A stretch of DNA of 64,000 nt from Pedobacter cryoconitis. GTDB taxonomy: Bacteria; Bacteroidota; Bacteroidia; Sphingobacteriales; Sphingobacteriaceae. The position numbers and the translations under genes are program-made. Shown here piece after piece: positions 26,505-35,179 of this stretch. The notes under the pieces are model-generated. The model had not been told where the DNA came from, searched no databases, and saw only the letters and a program-made list of their open reading frames with translations. Each line of letters opens with the position of its first letter. The first letter of the stretch is position 1. Where the stretch lies: positions 1,278,452-1,342,451 of the forward strand of contig JAAAFW010000015.1 of the NCBI GenBank assembly GCA_019352875.1, in the 5' to 3' direction.

Positions 26505-27410
26505 ATGATGAACGAAAGACTCAAAGGTGGCATCTATGTCGCTCTTGGCGCATCCAGTTACGGTATGCTCACCACGTTTGTGAAAATGGCGTATCAGGAA
26601 GGATACAGCACGGCAGAAGTTACGTTATCTCAATATGTGCTTGGTGCACTGGGCTTGTTATTATTGAATTTGTTGCGTAAAAAAAAGAGTGCTCCAATTA
26701 GCCATACAGGTTCTAAGATGGTACTTAAACTGCTGTTGGCAGGTACGTCGCTGGGATTGACCAGCGCGTTTTATTATTTAGCGGTACAATATGTTTCGGT
26801 AAGTGTCGGTATCGTTTTGCTTATGCAAACGGTATGGATGGGGATAATCGTAGAGATGATTATTTATAAGAAGGTACCCGGAATGAGAAAATTGCTGGCC
26901 GTGGTCATTATATTGAGTGGGACAGTATTAGCGACTGCTCTAGGTCAGGAAAATATACTGATCAGCTGGACCGGCATCGGCTGGGGAATGCTGGCAGCAC
27001 TTTCTTATACTGCGACAATGTATTCTTCTAACCATGTGAGTATGCAATTCCCGCCATTAAAAAGAAGCCTTTATATGATATTAGGGGGACTTATCATGAT
27101 TTTGCTGATCTTTCATGGACATGTTAACCAGGGATTCTCCTTCGGAATCTTCCTTCATTGGGGGATGATCCTCTCCCTTTTTGGAACTATTTTGCCACCG
27201 ATTTTGCTTACAAAGGGAATGCCGGTGGTAGGTCTGGGCTTGGGGGCAATCATCGCCTCGCTGGAAATACCTGTGTCTGTATTGATGGCTTTTGTACTGA
27301 TCAATGAAAAAGTAAGCGTACTGCAATGGCTGGGTGTTATTTTAATCCTATTTGCAGTAGTGCTAATGAACCTTAGTCAAAGTAAAGTTATATCACGGCG
27401 CACAGTTTAA
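26505..27410 (+). CDS. EamA/DMT-family transporter
   Basis: This 301-aa protein has about ten transmembrane helices in two EamA repeats (for example GVALGASSYGMLTTFV near the start and LGLGAIIASLEIPVSVLMAFVL near the end). EamA proteins export or import small metabolites such as amino acids. It is co-transcribed with the azoreductase, so a substrate linked to PLP/amine sensing by the divergent MocR is plausible but not shown. Two adjacent ATG codons are available at the start (26505 and 26508). Confidence 0.9.
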   Translation: MMNERLKGGIYVALGASSYGMLTTFVKMAYQEGYSTAEVTLSQYVLGALGLLLLNLLRKKKSAPISHTGSKMVLKLLLAGTSLGLTSAFYYLAVQYVSVSVGIVLLMQTVWMGIIVEMIIYKKVPGMRKLLAVVIILSGTVLATALGQENILISWTGIGWGMLAALSYTATMYSSNHVSMQFPPLKRSLYMILGGLIMILLIFHGHVNQGFSFGIFLHWGMILSLFGTILPPILLTKGMPVVGLGLGAIIASLEIPVSVLMAFVLINEKVSVLQWLGVILILFAVVLMNLSQSKVISRRTV

Positions 27411-27971
27411 GAAATCTCCGACGCCGGCAGATGGTCATATTGATCTATCTTAACCAAAAGTTAATAGGGTCATGCCTTGGTTTCGTCAACATTTGTCGCA
27501 CACTTTGTTCGGGGTTTGTTCGGACTTCCTTCATTGTTCCTTCAATCGAGATTGGAGAAACGACGAAGTAACATTAAAGGAAATTTAAAGAAGATCAAAT
27601 TAAACGTAGAATGAGACATGTCGCGTGGCGATAATTTTAGGTAGCGGGCTGGTTGCCGTTTTTTGATGGAATGAAAGCCTTTATCTTACTCTTAGCAGGC
27701 GGGTAATACGTGATAATTGAGGATTACCTGATTTGTAATATTTTTAGAGTTTTCATATAAAATTTGTTAATTAGCACCATTTTATTTGCGTTTTTTATAG
27801 AGAAAAACATATTTTTATAGCGGAGCAATAAAATTAGATGAGCACCTCATAATAAGGCGGTTTCAATACTGATCCGTTTCCTTTGGGAATCCAAATTAAC
27901 TCCGAAGCATGATATCGCACATCTGATGTGCTGATATTTACCTGTCATTTTTTTAATATTTAAACCAATAA
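27411..27971. other. Intergenic region, 561 bp
   Basis: This AT-rich region precedes the glutamate dehydrogenase gene. No ORF is convincing. An imperfect hairpin lies at 27912-27937, about 35 bp upstream of the start codon, in the likely leader of the downstream gene. Confidence 0.5.
27912..27937 (+). promoter_or_regulatory. Hairpin in probable gdh leader
   Basis: ATATCGCACAT and ATGTGC(T)GATAT flank a 3-nt loop CTG, giving an 11-bp stem with one bulged T. It lies 35 bp upstream of the glutamate dehydrogenase start. It might act on leader RNA folding or as an operator; no known riboswitch is recognised. Confidence 0.35.
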
Positions 27972-29312
27972 ATGGATTTATCGATTAACGAGTTTATGAG
28001 TAAGATAAAATTCCGGAATGCCCACGAACCGGAGTTTTTACAGGCTGTATATGAAGTAGCCGAGTCAGTGGTACCTTTTAGTGAAAAAAATCCAAAGTAT
28101 AAGATCAATAAGATTTTAGAACGGATGACTGAGCCCGAGCGCGTAATTATTTTTAGGGTTCCCTGGTTAAATGACAAGGGTGGAGTTGAAATCAACCGCG
28201 GCTACAGGGTACAGATGAACAGTGCGATCGGTCCTTATAAAGGAGGCTTACGCTTCCATCCATCGGTAACCCTGAGTGTACTTAAATTTCTTGCTTTTGA
28301 ACAGGTGTTAAAAAATAGCCTTACAGGCCTGCCTATGGGTGGGGGTAAAGGTGGTTCAGATTTCGATCCTAAGGGAAAATCTGATGCCGAAGTGATGAAA
28401 TTCTGCCAAAGCTTTATGACGGAGCTATACCGCCATGTAGGTGCAGATGTAGATGTGCCTGCTGGTGACATTGGTGTTGGCGCCAGAGAAATAGGATTCT
28501 TATTTGGTCAGTACAAAAGAATAAAGGGTGAGTTTACTGGTGTTCTAACGGGTAAGGGAAATGAATGGGGCGGAAGCTTGATTCGTCCGGAAGCAACTGG
28601 TTATGGCGTCGTCTATTTTGTGCAGGAAATGCTAAAGGCGCGTGGAGATGTCCTTAAAGGGAAAACTGTTGTGGTCTCCGGTTCAGGAAACGTAGCACAG
28701 TATACCGTTGAAAAATGCATCGAAGAAGGAGCTAAGGTGGTTACACTGTCAGATTCTGAAGGTTTTATCTATGATCCTGAAGGAATTGATACAGATAAAC
28801 TGCGCTTCGTCATGGAGCTTAAAAATACGCAGCGTGGAAGGATTAAGGAATATGCGGACAAGTTTGGCTGCGAGTTTTTTCCTGGTCAAAAGCCATGGGG
28901 CATAAAATGTGATATTGCTTTCCCTAATGCTACCCAAAATGAACTGGATGATACAGATGCCAGAATTTTGATAGATAATGGATGTATTTGTGTCGCTGAG
29001 GGTGCTAACATGCCATCTACACCTGAAGCTATTCATGTATTCGAACAGGCAAAAATTCTTTATGCACCAGGCAAAGCCGCTAATGCAGGTGGTGTTGCAG
29101 TTTCTGGTCTGGAGATGTCCCAAAACTCACTCCGTTATTCATGGGGCAGGGAAAAGATCGACGACAAATTGAAATCGATTATTCAACAAATCCATGAGTC
29201 TTGTGTGAAATATGGTACGGAAGAGGACGGTTATGTAAATTATGAAAAAGGTGCAAATATCGCAGGTTTTGTAAAAGTCGCAGATGCGATGATTGCTCAG
29301 GGTATTGTATAG
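27972..29312 (+). CDS. gdhA: NADP-type glutamate dehydrogenase
   Basis: This 446-aa hexameric glutamate dehydrogenase converts 2-oxoglutarate and ammonia to glutamate. The substrate/catalytic lysine region is PMGGGKGGSDFDPKGKS and the catalytic Asp loop is PAGDIGVGAREIG. The Rossmann domain (VVVSGSGNVAQYTVEK) is near residue 230. Length matches the 445-450 residues typical of the assimilatory NADP form; cofactor preference is inferred from length and family. A strong terminator follows at once. Confidence 0.95.
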   Translation: MDLSINEFMSKIKFRNAHEPEFLQAVYEVAESVVPFSEKNPKYKINKILERMTEPERVIIFRVPWLNDKGGVEINRGYRVQMNSAIGPYKGGLRFHPSVTLSVLKFLAFEQVLKNSLTGLPMGGGKGGSDFDPKGKSDAEVMKFCQSFMTELYRHVGADVDVPAGDIGVGAREIGFLFGQYKRIKGEFTGVLTGKGNEWGGSLIRPEATGYGVVYFVQEMLKARGDVLKGKTVVVSGSGNVAQYTVEKCIEEGAKVVTLSDSEGFIYDPEGIDTDKLRFVMELKNTQRGRIKEYADKFGCEFFPGQKPWGIKCDIAFPNATQNELDDTDARILIDNGCICVAEGANMPSTPEAIHVFEQAKILYAPGKAANAGGVAVSGLEMSQNSLRYSWGREKIDDKLKSIIQQIHESCVKYGTEEDGYVNYEKGANIAGFVKVADAMIAQGIV

Positions 29313-29330
29313 AAATTATTGTTAGTGTTG

Positions 29331-29356
29331 ACGGGGCTGAAAAGCCCCGTTTTTTG
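29331..29356 (+). terminator. Rho-independent terminator after gdhA
   Basis: ACGGGGCT (29331-29338) and AGCCCCGT (29343-29350) form a perfect 8-bp GC-rich stem with a GAAA tetraloop, followed by five Ts. It begins 19 bp after the stop codon. Confidence 0.95.
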
Positions 29357-30074
29357 TAACGCTTTTATAGTATTATTACGTTAAAGAATACGATCAGAAA
29401 TGACAATTTCGGCTATGAAGATGGTCAGAGTAGAAGACTTAGAATCTTTAACTCGTATATTCTACACGATCTGAAGCTCATTTCGAATGGTCTTAAATTT
29501 TAATAAGTCTTAGCTCATCACCCTCAACATAGTTTGAGATATACGTAAAAAATATTGGGGCTCAAAGATAATGTTCAGTTATCCTTTATTGGTAGCAGGT
29601 AAGTTTGATAATTCGACACAGTGGTCGCCTTGCGATAGATGATAAAGTTCAGATCGGAACGGTGTGGCACAGTTTACTTTTAATTTTCCATTAGTTAAAT
29701 CAAGGTAGATCACGATAGTTTCCGAAAAGCAATAAAACTGCTCATCTTCAATTCCTGTTGATGTTCAAGGTCTACATCAAGTGTTGCAGGTCTTTAATCA
29801 TAGATTGATACACCTCATTGAGTGAATCTATCGGTAAATTTCAATCAAGCAATCAGCATTTTTAAAATCAGTCCTTTTTCAAAATTACCAAAGATGTTTT
29901 TGAGGAATTAGGACTGACTTATACAACGTGATACCGGCTAGAAGTATAAATGATGAAGATGGGACACTACTATTACAAATGAGTTCTATAATTTAGTAAG
30001 GTTTTAAAAATCACATCGATTGTAAAGAATTTTAACTTACCTCTACCTACTCAATTTTTTTTACTGTAATAAAA
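29357..30074. other. Intergenic region, about 720 bp, left edge of the accessory island
   Basis: There is no intact gene. A decayed minus-strand coding stretch is present at 29579-29842, listed separately. The rest is AT-rich without recognisable features. It separates housekeeping gdhA from the accessory island and may contain its left junction. Confidence 0.5.
29579..29842 (-). pseudogene. Decayed gene fragment, family unknown
   Basis: Three short protein-like stretches follow each other in different frames on the minus strand: LPIDSLNEVYQSMIKDLQHL, then DVDLEHQQE, then a longer piece beginning IEDEQFYCFSETIVIYLDLT and ending LSNLPATNKG before a stop. Their collinear order suggests one gene broken by two frameshifts, with the start lost. 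No family is recognised, and chance cannot be excluded for the shorter pieces. Confidence 0.35.
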
Positions 30075-31060
30075 ATGGCTCAACCTAAAACCAACCCTAA
30101 ATACCGTCCTACCAAATTTTCAAAAAGGCATCATTATTTGCCGGTATTTTATCTGCGCGGTTTTGTAAATGAAAGAGGTACGTTTCATGTGTATATAAGG
30201 TGACCGGGAAAATGCTTGAAGATCAAAAGCCTGACAGCAAGTATTTTGAGAAGCATTTGAACAACTATAAATTTGATGGTGAGATCAAGTTTTCAATGGA
30301 GGAGACTTACTTTACCCCTCAAGATACCCGCGCTGCGCCACTTTTTGCCAAAATGCGTGAACCAGGCTTTACGGAAAACCAGCTTTCAGCATTAGAACGG
30401 TTCGAGGTGCTTGGTTTTCTGATGTCCCTGTACTGGCGGTTGCCGGGAACAAATAATAACGCTGTGGAATTAATGACAAAAGAAGGTGTTTCCAATAGAT
30501 ACATTGGCGTGTCTGTTGGTGACAGGCGGCTTACTGATGATGAGGTGCCGGAAATGCGCGAAAACTTCTTTAAAGATGAACAAACGCAGCGCCTTTATAA
30601 AGCAACTATACCACTTACCAACGGTGCGATGAAGGAAATATATAAGCTTTTTGGCGAATGGCATCTGTATGTAATGAATGATACAGCAGAACTGTCAATA
30701 CTAGGCGATGACCCTTTCATCTTCTGGAACGAAAATTTCAGCCTGGACCAATTGTTTGGTGAGTTAATCTTTCCACTGGCCGCAAACCGGCTGCTTATCT
30801 TATCACCAAAGGCACCAAGCTATTTGGATAGTTCATTGACAACTATGGCCAATTTGTCGGTGTTTCATCAGGCCAGGCGGTACATCAGCTGCCGGTCAAA
30901 AACGCACTTACTGGATTTGATCGCCCTTTATGAAAAAACCCGGCAATTAAAACAGACCGATGACATAGTGAGAGGAACATTTCAGATTCTCCGCGGTCAA
31001 TCAAAGTTTAGCAACTATGAAGAGTATTTGGCAGATTTAAACCGCCGTTTTTCACCTTGA
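30075..31060 (+). pseudogene. DUF4238 gene split by a TA dinucleotide insertion
   Basis: An ATG at 30075 opens a frame with the DUF4238 hallmark HHYLPVFYLRGFVNE, but it stops at TGA 30201 after 42 codons. The rest of the protein (286 codons, from KVTGKMLEDQ to 31060) is two nucleotides out of frame. Removing one TA from the TATATA run at 30192-30197 restores GTFHVYKVTGKM, a continuous protein of about 327 aa. The lesion could be decay, phase variation at the TA run, or a sequence error. DUF4238 proteins are of unknown function and are frequent in accessory and defence regions. It is convergent with the 31184 gene. Confidence 0.75.
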
Positions 31061-31183
31061 TCACAATACACTTGGACAAACCCCTTGCTTACCCGTCAAT
31101 GGAAGCTCAGTAAGGCTAAAATTAATGGGAAATTGCTGCTAACAATATCGCTCATATCCACTTTCTAAATGCGGCAATGTTGT

Positions 31184-32230
31184 TTATTTCATTTTTTCCG
31201 CCATAGATCTATAGGGTTCAAATTCCATCATAGTTATGGAGATAACATGAACAATGTTTTGGATGGAGTACTGACGACCAAGTAACTGATCGTCTGCGGT
31301 TATCCCTTCTATAATCTGCTGTTTAATTTCAGGAGGCATTGTGCCTTCGCCTGCGAAGCGTACGTGTACCTGATCGCACATTTCGTTAAGATCATTTTTA
31401 AAGTTCTGCATCCAGAAGCCCACCGTTACCGCACTGGCAACTGCAAAACGCTCAATATCGACGCCCAGGATATTTTCGTCAGCGGTACAATCATTGAGCG
31501 GTGCTGTCAGCAAATCATTTTCAAGACTTAAAAATGATTGAGAAGCAACGTCCGTAATCATCTCATTGATATAGAGTGCTACCACAAACTCTCCGATAGC
31601 GAGACAATACGGGCTATCATTGTCGCTATTAAGATACACCCAGCCGGGGTTTACTTTAACATAATCAGGCGCGCGCATAACCCTGTAACGGATGCCGGTC
31701 ACCTCTTTGCCCAGCCGTTCAATATAATTCTTAGTATCGGCAATATCCATGCCTCCGTCTAAAATGATCCGTAAATGTAATTCATCAATCTCGGATAAGT
31801 GATAAGCTCTTTTTTCAGAAACGCTTAAACGCCAAAAAATAGATATCCAGAACAAAAAAGCATGAAATCCGTCAGTGGTCGTTTGGTAAGCGCCTTCACC
31901 TTTTTTAGCCAAGGTGCCGGAATAAAAACTTTCCAGTTTACCTAGTCGGCTTTCGCATTGGCTGCATAATAAATGATCGACAATCATGCTGCTGCGCGAA
32001 TGGGCAATGTCTTCTTCGGAGATTTCGCCTAATACTGGTTCCAGCCGTTCCGGCAGGACACCACCACCGAAGTAACTGATAACATGTCCCTTACCAAGTT
32101 CAAAGCCAAGTTCCATATTGCGCTCCTTACGGCCGTCAACATTATCGACTGTCCGCATTAAAAAGAATGGGACTAAGTGGGAACCGGTTTTATCGGCCTC
32201 CCGTTGATGGCAAAGTGCACAAACAGGCAT
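31184..32230 (-). CDS. HNH-like zinc-ribbon protein of unknown function
   Basis: This 348-aa protein starts with CALCH at residues 4-8 followed by SHLVPFFLMR, and has a second CSQC pair near residue 97 (LLCSQCESRLGKLE). This C-x2-C / SH-hydrophobic-P / C-x2-C pattern is a treble-clef HNH-like centre seen in many accessory proteins. The remaining 250 residues are unrecognised, mostly helical, with no membrane segment. It is divergent from the broken PD-(D/E)XK gene (80 bp) and convergent with DUF4238. A nuclease role is possible, not shown. Confidence 0.65.
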   Translation of the reverse strand: MPVCALCHQREADKTGSHLVPFFLMRTVDNVDGRKERNMELGFELGKGHVISYFGGGVLPERLEPVLGEISEEDIAHSRSSMIVDHLLCSQCESRLGKLESFYSGTLAKKGEGAYQTTTDGFHAFLFWISIFWRLSVSEKRAYHLSEIDELHLRIILDGGMDIADTKNYIERLGKEVTGIRYRVMRAPDYVKVNPGWVYLNSDNDSPYCLAIGEFVVALYINEMITDVASQSFLSLENDLLTAPLNDCTADENILGVDIERFAVASAVTVGFWMQNFKNDLNEMCDQVHVRFAGEGTMPPEIKQQIIEGITADDQLLGRQYSIQNIVHVISITMMEFEPYRSMAEKMK

Positions 32231-32309
32231 AGTTTTGATATTGGGTTTTTACAAATATCAGATTTTAAAAGCTATTAAAGTATATTTGAATACTGACCAT
32301 ATCGCCCAA

Positions 32310-33635
32310 ATGAATAATATTAATCATCATCTCAACCTGTTCCGCTATTTCCACGAAAGTCACGAGCCCCAATTTATTGAGAATAATTTAAGCCGGGCCT
32401 TCGCAATCTGTTAACAACAGGATCTTCTTTTTTTTAGCGAATATCTGCGTGGTGTAATTGTCAACGAGGACGATTATCACTACCTGTTTAATCATTATGA
32501 TAAGGATAGCCGTTATACTGTTGACCTGCAAATGGATACCAACTCGGTTGAATTATCCGGCATCACGAAATTGTACGCTATAGCCATGACCGGGGACGAA
32601 GACTTGTCCATGACTGATTTTTTGAATTTGCAGGCTAACGGTGTGAAAGAACAGAATATTACCGACGTATGGATACTAATAAAAGATATGGTATTCGTTA
32701 TCGAGGTTAAGAGAACGCATGAAAATTGTAAACAACAGCTATTTAACCAGGTTCAGCCATTAATAAAAGCTAATCCCAAGATCAAGGTCGAGCCGGTGAA
32801 TTTCTCCTGGCCACATACCCTGCGCGTCATGGAACGCATCGCTAATATGAGGGACATGCGCGGAGACAATTCTTCGTTCGTGTCTGATTTCTTGTCTTTG
32901 TGTGAAAGGCGTTACCCTGAATGGTTTCCCAGCAAACCGTTTTATCAGCTACCAGGCCTTAAAGCGCATACAAGTAAAACAATACACGGCAGGGACAAAA
33001 GATTACGCCAGATCATTCAGCAATCCGGGCAGCAAATTTTAGATTATAATGACCGGATGGCTATTGCTTGCAAATTCAGCTGGGCAAGTGAGATTATACC
33101 TTATTTCAGAACCCACAAGCAGGTGGATTACATCACCTTTATGATATGGCCGGGTAACACTAAAGGTCAGGGTTATAGTATTTATAACAATCCACTTGAT
33201 TGGATCAACAAGGGAACTTTACAGGTTGACGCAGAAATATTTGAGTTGGATACAGGGTACCACCTCAAATTTTGTCATTTTAATAAATACGTTACCAGTC
33301 TGGATTATAATAACGAAGACCTGATCAAGCCGACCCATACCGCCAAGAATTTTTACGACCGGTCCGGTAAATGGGATATCGAGCGATGGCCGGTTTTTGA
33401 GCGCTTCATGGACAGTCACTTTAAACCCGGATTTGACTGGCGTGAAAAAAGTAGTTGGCAAAAGCATTTCCCGGATACGGACCGTACTTATTTTACGGTT
33501 TCCCTTGGTTTTGCGACGGAGCTTTGGATACCTTATACCCATTTTCAGGAGATCGATAAATTGGCTGGTGACTTTACCGTCCCGGCCGGGTTCATTAACG
33601 GTATTGTTAACGCCTACCGGTATCTATTGAAGTAA
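32310..33635 (+). pseudogene. PD-(D/E)XK-type nuclease gene interrupted by an in-frame ochre codon
   Basis: A coherent frame runs from ATG 32310 (MNNINHHLNLFRYFHE) to 33635, 441 codons, but codon 35 is TAA (32412-32414) inside NLSRAFAIC-stop-QQDLLFFSEYLRG. The sequence continues protein-like across the stop without a frame change, so a single substitution (for example TTA to TAA) explains it. Nuclease core: Asp119 (NITDVW), then Glu132 and Lys134 in FVIEVKRTH. A shortened protein starting at ATG 32532 would keep the core. Its position in the island fits a restriction-type role. Confidence 0.75.
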
Positions 33636-33753
33636 AAGGATCCTTTGAAATCTTTTTGAATTAAAGATTCAGTAATTCAAATCCGTTATTACGCGCAAGC
33701 CACCAAACGGTCTACTGCGAGTTCTTGATACTGTGGTAGTTCCATTCTGCTTT

Positions 33754-34836
33754 TTAAATTTTATCCGCTGCATTCTTCCAAAGGCAATTCTGCCAACGGC
33801 TCATCAGTTTACTGTGGTCAGGGTGTTCCTGGTCAGACCTTGGGCGTAAATCATTACCGGCCAGGGCATGGTAAATTGTGCCGGTTAAACTTGGATGCAC
33901 TACGATCTTAAGACTGCCGGGGTCAATTTGGATCAATCCGTCATCGAAAAGGTCATGGATGTCCGAACGAAGTAACAAGGCGTTGGTGGAATGGTTATTG
34001 CCAGCCGTTGCATGTGGTTCGATATGCGCAGCTTGCAACACATTCTCTGGCCCGGTCCCGGTGATACAACAACAACTTCCGTACACATGCAGCAATTTCC
34101 GCCGTAATGCTGGTTGCCCTTTCCTGATCTTCCTGGCAAAACTTTGATAAGCATCTTTGTCATCTTCTGCCTCTGCAACCTCTTTTAGAACAGCGAGTTT
34201 TTCGCTGGTTGATTTCGCAGAATTTTTGTTCACAATAATGAATTGGCGCTCCTTATCCCAACTTAGTAAAGGGTGAAGATTAACAACGGCCGATTCTTTA
34301 GCAACCGTATTCAACATCGAACCTCTTCCCAAAGCACCGCCAGCAGCGTTTAAGGAGGTAATTGACCGGATAAGATCGTTTTTTTTGAGCCCGGCAACTG
34401 TGCCTGTGCTGTGACGCATAACCGATATATGCTCATCGTCAACATGGTCAACATGATAGCGTTGTTTTTCAATCGGTGATTCCCAACTGGAATTATCCAG
34501 TTTTGCTTTAATGGCCTCCGCTACGACATCTTTCCAGGCCATCTCGGGTATGATATAACTTCCGGAATCCGGACTTGGCGATCTCCAGAATGACGGTGAG
34601 CTGTTGACCACTTCTCCATTCGTTTTCATACGTTGAAGGGCATTTCTCAGGTTCCGTTTCCAGGCAGGCTCACCGGTCTCAACACCCCGCAAAACAGTTG
34701 ATGATAGATCGTGGCGGTCAAAATCAAAGTTTGCAGCAGCTGTAACATAAAATTGTTCGATTGGTACAGCCTTTCCGTCAGCTTTTTTAAGCGTTTCCAG
34801 AATGATCTTTTTAAATGCGGGTGATTTTGTGGGCAT
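33754..34836 (-). CDS. HNH_2 endonuclease with N-terminal winged-helix-like domain
   Basis: The C-terminal third of this 360-aa protein is a classical HNH_2 nuclease: RRKLLHVYGSCCCITG, VLQAAHIEPHA and NALLLRSDIHDLFDDGLI supply the Cys/His and Asn-His ligands. Residues 1-90 look like a winged helix used for DNA recognition (KIILETLKKADGKAVPIEQF). The middle (about 95-190) is of unknown fold. HNH_2 proteins include restriction endonucleases. It is divergent from the GHKL-Dcm-Vsr operon, with 343 bp between them, and is the best intact candidate for the restriction component. Confidence 0.85.
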   Translation of the reverse strand: MPTKSPAFKKIILETLKKADGKAVPIEQFYVTAAANFDFDRHDLSSTVLRGVETGEPAWKRNLRNALQRMKTNGEVVNSSPSFWRSPSPDSGSYIIPEMAWKDVVAEAIKAKLDNSSWESPIEKQRYHVDHVDDEHISVMRHSTGTVAGLKKNDLIRSITSLNAAGGALGRGSMLNTVAKESAVVNLHPLLSWDKERQFIIVNKNSAKSTSEKLAVLKEVAEAEDDKDAYQSFARKIRKGQPALRRKLLHVYGSCCCITGTGPENVLQAAHIEPHATAGNNHSTNALLLRSDIHDLFDDGLIQIDPGSLKIVVHPSLTGTIYHALAGNDLRPRSDQEHPDHSKLMSRWQNCLWKNAADKI

Positions 34837-35179
34837 AGGTGTTAAAATGATGTTAAAGGTAATGAATTGTACTTTCTATCAAAATAAACGGCATATCCCG
34901 GAGAATTGGTAACTGTTGCCTTTACCTGCGGCCCGGGCCATCCGCTATATCTGTTGATAAATGTTATCGCTGCGCTTATAATCATCTGTGCAATGATTTT
35001 ATATCTGGCCAGATAGTCTTTAAATCGCCCGGAGGCTCCACATCGCGGAGCATTTTTCTTATCTGCCGATACCATCAACGGAATTATTACATTTGTAAGT
35101 GTCAATTATTAATAACTTAAAAACTTGTACTTATTATTATTTAAAATATATATTTGATAGTACTAAACCCTTGTCTTAA
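34837..35179. other. Divergent promoter region with possible 87-aa ORF
   Basis: This 343-bp interval separates the HNH_2 gene from the GHKL operon. A minus-strand ORF at 34842-35105 (87 codons, MTLTNVIIPLMVSADKKN...) ends 5 bp before the HNH_2 start and could be a small upstream cistron, but its sequence is not convincing. AT-rich DNA at 35110-35170 probably carries the operon promoter. Confidence 0.4.
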
